From CAISCU01 sp051861545 (GTDB lineage: Bacteria > Bacteroidota > Bacteroidia > UKL13-3), in contig JBIMKP010000017.1 of the NCBI GenBank assembly GCA_051861545.1, positions 22,888 through 86,887 of the forward strand: a DNA stretch of 64,000 bases. Direction: 5' to 3'. Positions within the stretch are counted from its first letter, which is position 1. Each line of letters begins with the position of its first letter. Positions 20,001-28,525 of the stretch are shown one piece after another. The notes below the pieces were generated by a model. The model was not told where the DNA came from, searched no databases, and saw only the letters and a list, made by a program, of their open reading frames with translations. The translations under genes and the position numbers were made by a program.

Positions 20001-21086
20001 TGGAATTCCATTGCTTAAACTCCATTGCAAAACACTATCAACTCTTGCTAAAAAAACTGTCCAACCACCTTGCACATTGTTAAAATGACTTAATCCAAAA
20101 CTTTGGTAATGGCGAGCGCTTCTATCTGAAATAATATTGGTTAAGCCTTGGTAATTATTTGATTCTTCATAAAAATCTGGGCCTTGTAAAGCATATCTTC
20201 TATCGGCAAAAGAATCAACTTCATTATAACATTTTTGTGATGATTGAATATTAACAGCCGCCGCAGTATATCCAACTAAAGTAGCAAATGATTTTACCTC
20301 TTGTCTGTTTAATAAAGCGTAAGATCCTCCAGGTTGAATCCATGTTTTAGGTGCAGGTAAACCAAAACTATTAAACAATTGAATGCTTCTTTGAGCCAAT
20401 AAAAGATTTGAGGCTGCAGATGACCTTATATCTGTTGTAGTTAGTCGCTCGTAACTAATATTAAAAGCAGTATCATTTTTCCATGTTTCTTGCCAATAAT
20501 TTTGAAGGACCAAAGTATCAGGATCAGTTGCAACTCTATTTTGAATAGAGCTATAAACAGCGGTAATATTTTTGGAAGGCAGATAAACTAATGCATAAAA
20601 AGGATTTCCGTTTAGAGTTCTAAACTCACCATTATTAACAGAAATCAATCTATTTCCAATTAAATTTACTTGACCTTCACCAACAAAAGAAGTTGTTACT
20701 GGAGCATCAAGTTTCAAACAAACTTTTGTTCCATTAATATGATCAACTGCTGGGTGACCAGAATAAGCAATTGTATCTGATAAAGTTCTCACTGTAAAAA
20801 AACCCATGTGATGGTCGGGAGTATGGTCCATCAATTCGTGTCCTGAAGCTACAATTTCTTTTAAAGCATTTACGGCTGCTGTATCGTTATATAATCTCGA
20901 TGCATTAATAGCCAATGAAAATTTTAATCCGTGTTTATTAAAAGTACGGTTCCAATCTCTCCATTTTGAAGCACCTTGGTGATCATCGACACGGAAACAA
21001 ATACCACCCGTTTTTTGAGCTGGTGTTTGAGCTAGAAGCGTAAAAAAAAGATTTAAAAAATATAATGTGAGTAGCAGTTTCTTCAT
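17097..21086 (-). CDS. Secreted protein with two polysaccharide-deacetylase-like halves and T9SS sorting domain
   Basis: The 1329-residue protein has a signal peptide (ends near LLAQ) and two homologous ~530-residue halves. Each half starts with a NodB-like motif 1, RVDDHQ near residue 34 and RFDDHQ near 731. A motif 2 of the H(S/T)xxH type follows, in ELMDHTPDHH near 86 and EIADHTPDHT near 785. Each half ends with a shared beta-rich domain (SNLGGLEKG / TNLGGVEKG). A ~150-residue linker separates the halves. The C-terminus is a T9SS type A domain (VFPNPIVYDLTIE, ending VLRKVLVK). The metal-binding Asp/His residues survive in both halves, so both may be active on acetylated surface or environmental glycans. 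That substrate is inference. Confidence 0.82.
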   Translation of the reverse strand: MKKLLLTLYFLNLFFTLLAQTPAQKTGGICFRVDDHQGASKWRDWNRTFNKHGLKFSLAINASRLYNDTAAVNALKEIVASGHELMDHTPDHHMGFFTVRTLSDTIAYSGHPAVDHINGTKVCLKLDAPVTTSFVGEGQVNLIGNRLISVNNGEFRTLNGNPFYALVYLPSKNITAVYSSIQNRVATDPDTLVLQNYWQETWKNDTAFNISYERLTTTDIRSSAASNLLLAQRSIQLFNSFGLPAPKTWIQPGGSYALLNRQEVKSFATLVGYTAAAVNIQSSQKCYNEVDSFADRRYALQGPDFYEESNNYQGLTNIISDRSARHYQSFGLSHFNNVQGGWTVFLARVDSVLQWSLSNGIPVRTYERWASILFDSIPNQGVNIMAALNRDLNNNSLPDGYTISLANYDGLDGVSVSGNKSFASSVNNSSMASISNLGGLEKGTNLFKMFTKGQPGDSIRLVLSFPDVNMPSQLVMFGAGTSNWTAQVKSVQVPINATRVNMNFVVIKRNIPGIVKMSGMEMRKSSIPVLNKGFFQQKKVNENFVPIQLNNWVNDAFYSLNDLSFTIIPNSNFTYNYTASTYQLNVQTTKKFFVGKDSIKIAVSNPDGFADTAWFVFESKAIEINRGDSILSSINFPVANIAFTSRPFDSICVFNEGIFFAKPKLNTWYTFFWEENSLVNSDSFYAKVNGIIPGDTLAPIDSLPGDSNIVNPEISGTADFKNKKGGVCFRFDDHQLPANWRAVNNLFNQYGLKFTLGLNASRLIGDTAAINAIKEIAAAGHEIADHTPDHTTAFFNVYNFADTMNYSGMAGVDHINGKRICLKIDSVFTGTYTLEGLLNINGSTVISQSNGEFRNMNGSVYYSNLFFPSLNRVYVYTNLRNLNQNDPDTCTIQTVWGEAVNLGIINGISHHRVTQYDISMSNEALLLLVGRTTILFNQIGIPQPKTFLMPSGNYGMFTRANVKSRIAPLAAYTGGGVFASPSFKCYNEFDANEDKRFGMNAPDFREENNTAESIKGIIADNAAKHHSSFGLSQFSNLLGGMNGYLARLDTLLKFCIQNNISVLPQRDWTSILYDSIPDAGVNIIPSLNIDLNRNRIPDGFTTPSAIFDTTDGVVISGFKSYSRNSSGIMATITNLGGVEKGNNTISMFTKGFTGDSIRLLVSFPESGQASITLMFAANTADWTEQSRLISIPNNCSRINLSFNLNKRNVPGFVKISGMKMFATQNLRIKTKSKNFISNENSIQLKSNEVLNENLKVFPNPIVYDLTIETGTDLTLKSIRIYDMNARIQYTKNDIFDSSLRVDTTKVPLGVYILEAILVDGSVLRKVLVK

Positions 21087-21106
21087 ATTGTATAGCTTGG
21101 GTCAAT

Positions 21107-21114
21107 CAAACATA
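21107..21114 (-). promoter_or_regulatory. Candidate -7 box of the double-deacetylase gene
   Basis: The minus strand reads TATGTTTG, an exact match to TAnnTTTG, 20 bases upstream of the ATG at 21086. No clear -33 element is seen. Confidence 0.35.
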
Positions 21115-21361
21115 TACTTTTAAGAAGAAATTTAAAAGAAATGAACAGAAAATAAATGCGACAAATTATTGCAAAACTTAGTCAAATAGCTGTTTTTCTA
21201 TTACTTACACAAATTCACTCTTCAGTAATCCACACATCTAAACAAAAAAACTGAAGTAATTTTGATTCATTTCATACAAATTCTGAAAAAATATTTCAAA
21301 ATCAAATGTATAATTTATCAAAAATACTTCAGCCTGAAACTAGCAGTACTTTTTAAATTTA

Positions 21362-22798
21362 TTAGTTCTTTTGAATTTTTACAGCTCCAACAGAATTACT
21401 ACTTCTTATCAGGTAAATTCCAGCATTCAAATCAGATAAATCAAATCTAGCCATTCCAGATTCTGAGGAAACCGATTTGATTAATTTACCTTGTAGGTTG
21501 TACAATTGAAATTGCTCATTTCCGATAAGATCAGATTGTATGTTTATGTATTCATTTGCAGGATTTGGATATACCTTAAAGTTTATAGAAGAATTAATTT
21601 TAGCTAAGCCAGTTGGACCACTAAGCTGAACTTTTTCTACCATTTGTAATGCTTGAACACAAGTTGAATCAAAAACCATAAAATTAACCAAACCTCTTGT
21701 TATATTATCATATCCATCATAAATGCCAGCATCGATAGTTGCAGAATCAATTGAGCAGAAACAATTTTTGGCTAAACTCCAATTGATATCTGTTTGATTT
21801 TCGATATTGTATAGTGAATTATAACAGATTTTATTGTCCTTTACTTCATCGAATCCTGCTGCTGGAACCCAAGTACTTCCTCCTAAAACAATTCCAGTAC
21901 CGTTGTTTAGAATTGTATTATTTTGAATAATAGATCCTGGTTCTGCAATGATAGCAACCTCGTTCTGAGAAAAATTCGAAAACCTGCATGTACTGCCTGC
22001 AAAACCTTTAATTGCAAATTTATTCTGAATGAATTCACAAGATTCAATATCTAGCGTGCCATTTTCCTGAAAAACAGTTTCATTTTGCTTGAAAACACAA
22101 TTTCTAAATTTCCCTGACATTAATAAAAAGCAATTGGTATTGTTTTCGAAAGTTGAATTATAAGCTTCAATTCCATTATATAATGTTGAGAAACAAGCAG
22201 CATTTCTTTTGAATGTACAATTGTTCACAACTGCACTTCCAAATTGTAACATCAAAGTAGCTACAACACCATTATCAACAAACTCACAATTTGTTAAAAC
22301 CAATGGTACTCCCATTGAAAATACATAGTTGTTACCACTAAACTTACATGATTCAAATCTTACAGAATCATATAAAATTGCATCATTTGAAATTCCCCAA
22401 TAGGAATGGTTCAATTCAATATTTTTAAATTTTGCTGTTGCGCCCTGAGTGCCTTTGATTCTGATTCCGAACCAAACTTGTTCAAAAGCGTTTGATGGTT
22501 TTGTTTCAGGAATAAAAGAAATTGGGTTATTTGAGGTTCCTTCTGCTATTAAATTTCCTCTACATTCTAAATAAATTTGCTCACCATTATTTGCGCTGGT
22601 AGATGCAACTTTCACCACAACGCCAGGTTCAATTGTTAGAGTTTTTCCTGGAAAAATAACTACAGAACCATTGAGAATATAAGGACTATTAGCCAGTGTC
22701 CAAGTAGTATTTGAAAAAATGCCTCCACTAAAAACAGTTGATGCATTTGTAGAAAGTACTGTAAAAACGATAAATACTAGTGATAAAATTCTTTTCAT
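21362..22798 (-). CDS. Secreted right-handed beta-helix protein with T9SS sorting domain
   Basis: The protein is 478 residues from the ATG at 22798 (another ATG at 22816 would add six residues). A signal peptide (MKRILSLVFIVFTVLSTNAS) is followed by parallel beta-helix rungs with repeated NxxFxxN and CxFxxN patterns (NCEFVDN, NCTFKRN, NSTFENN, NCVFKQN), typical of pectate-lyase-like or NosD-like folds. A T9SS type A domain ends it (FKVYPNPANEYINIQ, then GIYLIRSSNSVGAVKIQKN). It is the shortest of three consecutive leftward T9SS cargo genes, which share fold and export route but are separated by gaps of about 200-275 bases. Surface carbohydrate binding is plausible; no catalytic site is identifiable. 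Confidence 0.85.
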   Translation of the reverse strand: MKRILSLVFIVFTVLSTNASTVFSGGIFSNTTWTLANSPYILNGSVVIFPGKTLTIEPGVVVKVASTSANNGEQIYLECRGNLIAEGTSNNPISFIPETKPSNAFEQVWFGIRIKGTQGATAKFKNIELNHSYWGISNDAILYDSVRFESCKFSGNNYVFSMGVPLVLTNCEFVDNGVVATLMLQFGSAVVNNCTFKRNAACFSTLYNGIEAYNSTFENNTNCFLLMSGKFRNCVFKQNETVFQENGTLDIESCEFIQNKFAIKGFAGSTCRFSNFSQNEVAIIAEPGSIIQNNTILNNGTGIVLGGSTWVPAAGFDEVKDNKICYNSLYNIENQTDINWSLAKNCFCSIDSATIDAGIYDGYDNITRGLVNFMVFDSTCVQALQMVEKVQLSGPTGLAKINSSINFKVYPNPANEYINIQSDLIGNEQFQLYNLQGKLIKSVSSESGMARFDLSDLNAGIYLIRSSNSVGAVKIQKN

Positions 22799-22893
22799 AA
22801 ATTTGTTTAATGGCATAGACTTAAACTAAAGCAAAGAGATGTCTGAAATGTTTAATGTCAGAAAAATATGACCAAAAGTTTGAACAAAAGGCA

Positions 22894-22922
22894 CAAAAAA
22901 AGCGAAGAAAAATCTTCGCTTA
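22894..22922 (-). terminator. Terminator of the tRNA pair
   Basis: AAGCGAAGA (22900-22908) pairs with TCTTCGCTT (22913-22921) around an AAAA loop. On the minus strand the stem is followed by a run of six T's, five bases after the tRNA-Pro 3' end. Confidence 0.75.
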
Positions 22923-22926
22923 ATTG

Positions 22927-23000
22927 TCGGGGTGGCAGGATTCGAACCTACGACCTCCACATCCCAAATGTGGCGCGATACCAGGCTACGCTACACCCCG
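22927..23000 (-). tRNA. tRNA-Pro (anticodon TGG)
   Basis: The 74-base cloverleaf has acceptor arms CGGGGTG/CACCCCG with discriminator A at 22927. The anticodon stem CCACA/TGTGG encloses the loop TTTGGGA, and the T arm contains GGTTCGAATCC. The 3' CCA is not encoded. It lies 44 bases downstream of tRNA-Ser on the same strand. Confidence 0.97.
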
Positions 23001-23044
23001 ATTCCTTTTAAAATTCTACAAGTTGCTAAAGCTTGTATTAGTGG

Positions 23045-23134
23045 CGGAGAGAGCGGGATTCGAACCCGCGATACACCTTAACAGCGTATGACGGTTTAGC
23101 AAACCGTTGGTTTCAGCCTCTCACCCATCTCTCC
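23045..23134 (-). tRNA. tRNA-Ser (anticodon GCT)
   Basis: The 90-base class II tRNA has a long variable arm. The acceptor stem is GGAGAGA/TCTCTCC with discriminator G. The anticodon stem ACGGT/ACCGT encloses TTGCTAA. The T arm carries GGGTTCGAATCCC. A CCA matching the mature 3' end is encoded at 23042-23044, unlike in the neighbouring tRNA-Pro. Confidence 0.97.
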
Positions 23135-23367
23135 TTGACTGAATTTCTAAGGGAGTGCAAATGTATGAATGTCTTTTAAATTACCCAACACTTTTTAATA
23201 TTTTTTTTCTCCAAGGTAAATTTTATGTAAACAGAATTAAATGTGTACATCCTAATTAGTTAGTTTTTAATCTATTATAAATAATTAGAAAAAATATTGG
23301 CTTCAAAAAAAAATTAACATACCATTTCCTAATTATAACTTGTTATTTAGTAAACAATTTAAATCCT

Positions 23368-25971
23368 ATGTCAAAAGATAGTCCTCACCAATATAAATTC
23401 AGAGATTTTAAAATCTTTGGGTCTACAGAATGGCTAGCCAACAATGAAAAAAAGTACAGATTGGTTTATGAAGAAACCGAATGTACCTTCATTTATTGCG
23501 AGTTATCATTCTTTAATAAACTTTTTGATGAAGAAGATTGGGATATAAAAATCAATCTGAAATGTATAAACATGGAAGATGGTAGTATCATCTGTAGTTT
23601 ACAAGCCGATAGACAAATAAAAAAGGACGAAAACATTGTTTTTGTTAGAGAAGGCTGGGGTGTAAAAACTCCAGGAAGCTTTTGGAAAAAAGGCACCTAC
23701 AAATGGGAAGCTTGGATTGATGGTGTTTCAGTTGCTGAAAAAACATTTTATATCATTGACCTAGGTGTAGTTTCTGAAACAGTAAACCCTTTCTTTTCAA
23801 TCAAAAAAGTTAGGCTTTACGAAGGTCCAGATACCAATATTCCTAAAATAGACCGCCAATATGTATCTGCGTTTCAAAACAATGAAACTCGATATGTTTG
23901 GTTAGAAATTTTATCTGAAAATCTTATTAGAGAACCAGAACCCTGGCCTTGTGAACTTCAGTTTTATTTTAAAACAAATACAGGTCAGTTAAAAGGTAAT
24001 ATTGAAAAACTAATATTTGTTGATGGCAGCGAGCCTGAATTTGAAATAAGCATTGGCTGGGGTAGTGATTTAAAAGGTACATGGGGAGTTGATTCATACA
24101 GCATCTCAGTAGTTTTTATGGATCAGGTTATTGCAAATATTCCTTTTGAAGTTGGTGATTTTTTTGCTGCTGAAGGAATAGTTGAACCTCCTAAACAAAA
24201 AGAAAAACTAATTATTCCGACTACAAGTCCAGATGCAAATATGGATGAAGTATTAAAGGAATTAGATGCTTTAACAGGACTTGAATCAATTAAAAAGAAA
24301 GTTAAAGAATATACTACTTATCTAAATTTCATTAAAATCAGACAAGAAAAAGGGTTTGATGACAATGAAAAAATAAACCTTCATGCTGTTTTTACTGGAA
24401 ATCCAGGAACGGGGAAAACCACTGTTGCCAAAATGTTGGGCCAAATTTATAAACAACTAGGTTTATTAAGTAAAGGTCATGTTTTAGAAGTGGATAGAGG
24501 CGATTTGGTTGCTGAATACATCGGACAAACTGCACCCAAAACAAAAGAAGTTATCAAAAAAGCAAAAGGAGGAATTCTTTTTATTGATGAAGCTTACTCT
24601 TTGGCGAGAAAAAATGATGATGCAAAAGATTTCGGAAAAGAAGCTATTGAAATTTTACTCAAAGAAATGAGTGATGGTGCTGGTGACATTGCTGTTATTG
24701 TTGCAGGATATCCAAATGAAATGGGTACATTCTTAGAATCAAACCCAGGAATGAAATCTAGGTTTAGTATGTTTTATGATTTCCCAGATTATACTCCTCA
24801 GGAATTAATGACAATCGCTGATTTTACTACCAAAAAAAGAGGAGTAATTTTAAGCAAAACTGGAAGAGAATTTCTTTATAAAAAATTAGTAGATGCATAT
24901 AGAGAAAGAGATAAAATGTTTGGGAATGCTCGATATGTGAATTCTCTAATTGATGAAAGTAAAATGAATATGGGTTTAAGGTTGATGCAAACCCGTAATC
25001 CAAAAGAATTAAGTAAAGAAGAGATTTCTACTATTTCTGAAATAGATATTGAAAAAATATTTGCAAGTAAAACTCGCAGTTTAGCTGATATTCCAATTGA
25101 TGAGGATTTGTTAAAACAAGCACTTAGCACATTACACCACATGATTGGTTTAAATAGTGTAAAAAATGAGATTGATGAATTGGTGAAACTTGTTCGTTTC
25201 TACAAAGAAATTGGGAAAGATGTTCGTCAAAGTTTCTCTTTACATGCAGTTTTTACAGGAAATCCCGGAACAGGAAAAACTACTGTTGCGAGAATTCTTG
25301 CCCAGATTTATAAAGCTCTTGGAATTTTAGAAAGAGGAAATTTAGTTGAATGTGATAGACAAGCTTTAGTTGGTGGATTTGTTGGTCAAACCGCCATAAA
25401 AACCAATGAACTACTCGGTAAAGCAATGGGTGGCGTGTTATTTATCGACGAGGCATACGCTTTAAGTGAAGGTGGCGAAAACGATTTTGGTAAAGAAGCG
25501 ATAGAAACTATTTTGAAAAAGATGGAAGATAATCGTGGCGATTTTATTGTAATTGTTGCAGGTTATACCCAAAACATGAAACAATTTTTGGAATCAAATC
25601 CGGGTTTAAGATCACGCTTTGATAGAGAATTACACTTTGAAGATTACAATGCTTCTCAATTATTTGATATTGGTACAAAAATGTTGGCTGGCAATTCGAT
25701 ACATGCTGATACCGATGCTGCTGAACATTTGAAGAAATACTTTGAATTGTTACATCTGGCAAGAAATCAGTTCTTTGGAAATGCTAGAACTGTAAGGAAA
25801 ATAATAGAAGAAGCTATTAAAAACCAGCACCTAAGATTGGCAAAACTTGAAGCAGCACAAAGAGAAAAAGACATGATTATGCAGCTTAAAATGGAAGATG
25901 TAGAAGAATTTAAATTGGAAAGCGTTCAACCAACTGAAAAGAAAAGTATTGGCTTCAAACAAGGTTCTTAA
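23368..25971 (+). CDS. Double AAA+ ATPase, CbbX/SpoVK type, with novel N-terminal region
   Basis: The protein is 867 residues. Residues 1-~290 form a region I do not recognise; it looks beta-rich and may be two repeated sandwich-like domains (WGVKTPGSFWKKGTYKWEAW, then IGWGSDLKGTWGVDSYSI). Two CbbX-type AAA+ modules follow. Module 1 has Walker A GNPGTGKTT near 344 and Walker B ILFIDEAYS. Module 2 has GNPGTGKTT near 631 and VLFIDEAYA. Both have SNPG..SRF second-region/arginine-finger motifs. It probably forms a ring that remodels protein clients through its central pore. Both ATP sites look intact. The substrate is unknown. It is monocistronic, between the tRNAs and a terminator at 26000. Confidence 0.9.
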   Translation: MSKDSPHQYKFRDFKIFGSTEWLANNEKKYRLVYEETECTFIYCELSFFNKLFDEEDWDIKINLKCINMEDGSIICSLQADRQIKKDENIVFVREGWGVKTPGSFWKKGTYKWEAWIDGVSVAEKTFYIIDLGVVSETVNPFFSIKKVRLYEGPDTNIPKIDRQYVSAFQNNETRYVWLEILSENLIREPEPWPCELQFYFKTNTGQLKGNIEKLIFVDGSEPEFEISIGWGSDLKGTWGVDSYSISVVFMDQVIANIPFEVGDFFAAEGIVEPPKQKEKLIIPTTSPDANMDEVLKELDALTGLESIKKKVKEYTTYLNFIKIRQEKGFDDNEKINLHAVFTGNPGTGKTTVAKMLGQIYKQLGLLSKGHVLEVDRGDLVAEYIGQTAPKTKEVIKKAKGGILFIDEAYSLARKNDDAKDFGKEAIEILLKEMSDGAGDIAVIVAGYPNEMGTFLESNPGMKSRFSMFYDFPDYTPQELMTIADFTTKKRGVILSKTGREFLYKKLVDAYRERDKMFGNARYVNSLIDESKMNMGLRLMQTRNPKELSKEEISTISEIDIEKIFASKTRSLADIPIDEDLLKQALSTLHHMIGLNSVKNEIDELVKLVRFYKEIGKDVRQSFSLHAVFTGNPGTGKTTVARILAQIYKALGILERGNLVECDRQALVGGFVGQTAIKTNELLGKAMGGVLFIDEAYALSEGGENDFGKEAIETILKKMEDNRGDFIVIVAGYTQNMKQFLESNPGLRSRFDRELHFEDYNASQLFDIGTKMLAGNSIHADTDAAEHLKKYFELLHLARNQFFGNARTVRKIIEEAIKNQHLRLAKLEAAQREKDMIMQLKMEDVEEFKLESVQPTEKKSIGFKQGS

Positions 25972-25999
25972 ACCATGTTTGATAAAAGTAATATAATGG

Positions 26000-26030
26000 A
26001 TAAGCCCGATTTTATTGGGCTTATTTCATT
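26000..26030. terminator. Hairpin terminator after the AAA+ gene
   Basis: ATAAGCCC (26000-26007) pairs with GGGCTTAT (26017-26024), followed by a T-rich tail. It overlaps the 3' end of the convergent small gene at 26021. Confidence 0.65.
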
Positions 26031-26221
26031 TCAAATGAATCGATATTGATGTTTGCCAATACATACTTTATTACTTTAAATAGCATTGGGAAACTTAAAA
26101 AGGCAAATGAAACATAACAAAAGAATCTTTGCTCTGCCCCATCTTGTTCAACAAACAGGAAACCACAAGCCAAAATAAAAGCAGTTATTACTGAAAGGTT
26201 TTCTTTTGATAAAATTTTCAT
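26021..26221 (-). CDS. Small two-TM membrane protein, unknown
   Basis: The frame from the ATG at 26221 encodes 66 residues (an ATG at 26227 adds two). It has two hydrophobic stretches, SVITAFILACGFLFV (about 10-24) and FFCYVSFAFLSFPMLFKVI (about 33-51), and no recognisable family. The frame opens further upstream, but those 39 residues do not look like protein. It lies 143 bases upstream of the prenyltransferase/PKS operon's 3' end and converges on the AAA+ gene. The terminator hairpin overlaps its stop. Confidence 0.5.
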   Translation of the reverse strand: MKILSKENLSVITAFILACGFLFVEQDGAEQRFFCYVSFAFLSFPMLFKVIKYVLANINIDSFEMK

Positions 26222-26364
26222 AATCATATTTTTAACAAATTTGATTCTTGAAAATGAAGGAATTGTAAACCTACAATTAAATATATGTAAGCATGCTAAT
26301 TTTAAAGTTTTATTGCTTTTACAAACTATCCAAATTGTATTCAATACAATTTTAAAGGAATATT

Positions 26365-27444
26365 CTACTTGTTAAATATTAAAGTTTCTACTGTAAGACC
26401 AGGTCCAAATCCTGCGGCAAAACCAGTTTGATTTTCTTGGTAATTTTCAGATTCCAAAATATGCTTCAAAACAAAAAATATTGTGGCGCTCGACATATTT
26501 CCAAAATCAGCTAATGTTTGATAGGAAGCTTGTAATTGAGCATCATCTAAGAGCAATTCCGTTTTTAGTTTATCCAATATTTTTTTTCCTCCGGGATGAA
26601 TAGCCCAATGCTGAATATTTTCTTTTGTTAAACCAGATTTTAATAATGCATTTTCGAGAATTGGACCAATTCCATCTTTTAATAAATCAGGGATATAGGC
26701 ACTAAGTTTCATCAAAAAACCTGATTCAGAAATATTCCAAGCCATATCATTATTGCCCTTCGGAATAATCATTGAATAAAATGAATTCAGACTAATAGAT
26801 TTAGTAGAAAGTGGTTTTTCAGTTGAAATAATGCATGCAGCAGCACCATCGGCAAAAAGCAAATTAGCGGCAACCTGATCAATGCTATATTCTTTTTGGA
26901 AATGTAAAGTGCATAGTTCAACACTCATCAATAAAACATTTGCATTACTATCTGCTAGTGTTATTTGATGAGCCATTTTTAATCCATGAAAACCAGCATA
27001 ACATCCCATAAAATTAACAGAAGTTCTTTGTATATCTAAAGGAAGATTAAGACTTTCGATTAACATTAAATCTAAACCCGGTGCAGCCATTCCAGTGCAG
27101 GAAATAGTAATGAGATGAGTGATTTTCTCCTTAGAAAAACCTGAAGCATTTATACTTTTTTGAGAAGCCTTGTTTGCTAATAAAGGAGCAATCTCAAAAT
27201 ATTTATCCATTCGTTTTGAAACACCTGGAAAAATTTCATTGGCAAAAAACTGATTTTTGGAATTACCTGTGAAATCATCAATACATGAATGCCTGTAACT
27301 AATTCCACTTCTTGCATACATTAGTTGAATTTTACGGGAAATATCATCATCAGCATTATACCAATTTTGCATAAAAACAGAAATGGATTCCTGAGAAGTC
27401 TTAAACTGAGGAAGAGAATTTTGAATCGAATGTAAATAGCTCAT
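26365..27444 (-). CDS. Type III polyketide synthase (chalcone/stilbene synthase family)
   Basis: The protein is 359 residues. It has the thiolase-fold catalytic triad of the family: C148 in NFMGCYAGFHGLK, H283 in WAIHPGGKK and N316 in GNMSSATIFF, spaced as in plant chalcone synthase. The enzyme condenses acyl-CoA starters with malonyl-CoA, giving pyrone, resorcinol or phloroglucinol products. The start is the ATG at 27444, which overlaps the stop of the upstream prenyltransferase gene (ATGA). The frame opens upstream, but those 26 residues lie inside that gene. Direct coupling to a UbiA prenyltransferase suggests a prenylated or otherwise membrane-processed phenolic lipid. The starter unit cannot be read from sequence. 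Confidence 0.92.
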   Translation of the reverse strand: MSYLHSIQNSLPQFKTSQESISVFMQNWYNADDDISRKIQLMYARSGISYRHSCIDDFTGNSKNQFFANEIFPGVSKRMDKYFEIAPLLANKASQKSINASGFSKEKITHLITISCTGMAAPGLDLMLIESLNLPLDIQRTSVNFMGCYAGFHGLKMAHQITLADSNANVLLMSVELCTLHFQKEYSIDQVAANLLFADGAAACIISTEKPLSTKSISLNSFYSMIIPKGNNDMAWNISESGFLMKLSAYIPDLLKDGIGPILENALLKSGLTKENIQHWAIHPGGKKILDKLKTELLLDDAQLQASYQTLADFGNMSSATIFFVLKHILESENYQENQTGFAAGFGPGLTVETLIFNK

Positions 27445-28322
27445 AGGCTTTGGTGATAATAGAACAAGCCCATATAGAAAATGTTCATTGAAATTGAGGC
27501 TAACAAGTTTAATCTCATACAATGCTGATAGTTAGCCTGCTTTTCATCTTTTAGAACTTTAATCATCCAATAAAAAAAGTAAACCATAACAGGAGCATTC
27601 ATTGTTAACCAAATTAAAAATGCAGGATAAAAATCCAACTCCTTAAAATATAAAAATGAACACAAAGCAATCAAAGGAAAAATGGTACTGCTAAAATAAA
27701 AAGTACCTTTTATTCCAAGAAGTCTGCTTAATGTCATTACACCTTGCTCTGCATCTTGTTTGTGTTGAAAAACCTGAGTAATTGGATACATAGCAGCCAG
27801 ATTAAGTGAGCATATCAAACCTGCATAAATCAAATCTATTTCAGAAAAATCAGGTAAGTGAAAAGATTGTTTTCCAGAAAAATTTAGAACGAAAAAGTAT
27901 ATCCAAATTCCTTGAAAAATAACTACTGACAAAAAAGACCAAATCGGATACTTCTTAATTCTGATTCCATGCCAACTATAGGCCCTTGAAACCAATGTAT
28001 AAATCAGCATTCCAAACATAAAATATATGGAAACCAAAAAACATAAACTCAATCCAATAAAATCAAATAAAACAGATGCATAAAACAATTTTTTATCCGA
28101 CAATGGAGGCTTTTCTACTCCGCCAATGCTTTCAGTATCCTGATCCATATAACTGTTATAGGCATTACTTGCAGGAAACAAAAACACATGCAAAGCCACA
28201 AACATCAAAACACAATTATTTACATCAATTTCGTTTGTGTTACTGATTGCGTAAAAAAACACCGGCATTAAGAAGAAAGAAAATGGAAATCTGAAAAGGA
28301 TGACAATATCTTTTATATTCAT
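27441..28322 (-). CDS. UbiA-family prenyltransferase
   Basis: The 293-residue protein has about eight to nine membrane segments. UbiA enzymes attach polyprenyl diphosphates to aromatic acceptors using two Asp-rich motifs that bind Mg-diphosphate. Here the first is NAYNSYMDQDTESIGG (near residues 53-68). The second is the weaker QHKQDAEQGVMTL near 190, which keeps only part of the DxxxD pattern. The downstream type III PKS starts within the stop codon of this gene, so the two are made together, and the PKS product is the obvious candidate acceptor. A respiratory-quinone role is less likely, because ubiA/menA orthologues are not normally fused to PKS operons. Confidence 0.88.
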   Translation of the reverse strand: MNIKDIVILFRFPFSFFLMPVFFYAISNTNEIDVNNCVLMFVALHVFLFPASNAYNSYMDQDTESIGGVEKPPLSDKKLFYASVLFDFIGLSLCFLVSIYFMFGMLIYTLVSRAYSWHGIRIKKYPIWSFLSVVIFQGIWIYFFVLNFSGKQSFHLPDFSEIDLIYAGLICSLNLAAMYPITQVFQHKQDAEQGVMTLSRLLGIKGTFYFSSTIFPLIALCSFLYFKELDFYPAFLIWLTMNAPVMVYFFYWMIKVLKDEKQANYQHCMRLNLLASISMNIFYMGLFYYHQSL

Positions 28323-28525
28323 AAAGGCTTAATTTTTACCTTATTTATTCTAAAACAAAACTTAAAAAAATTACAAATCATTAATCTTAATTGACTCATT
28401 TTATTAAGCTTAGCAAGATTCCTTAATAAAAAGATAAAAAAATAATTAAAATTCCAATAAAGATAAAAGATTACAATAGTAATGACAAGCAACGAATTTA
28501 TAAATTCGTATCAAACACTACCACT

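Noticed and set aside
21250..21332. CTGAAGTA / TACTTCAG inverted repeat upstream of the small beta-helix gene's 3' end
   Set aside because: Eight-base arms about 67 bases apart in AT-rich DNA are likely chance.
22927..23134. tRNA genes as an integration site for an island
   Set aside because: No integrase, no direct repeat of a tRNA 3' end nearby, and the flanking genes look like resident genes.
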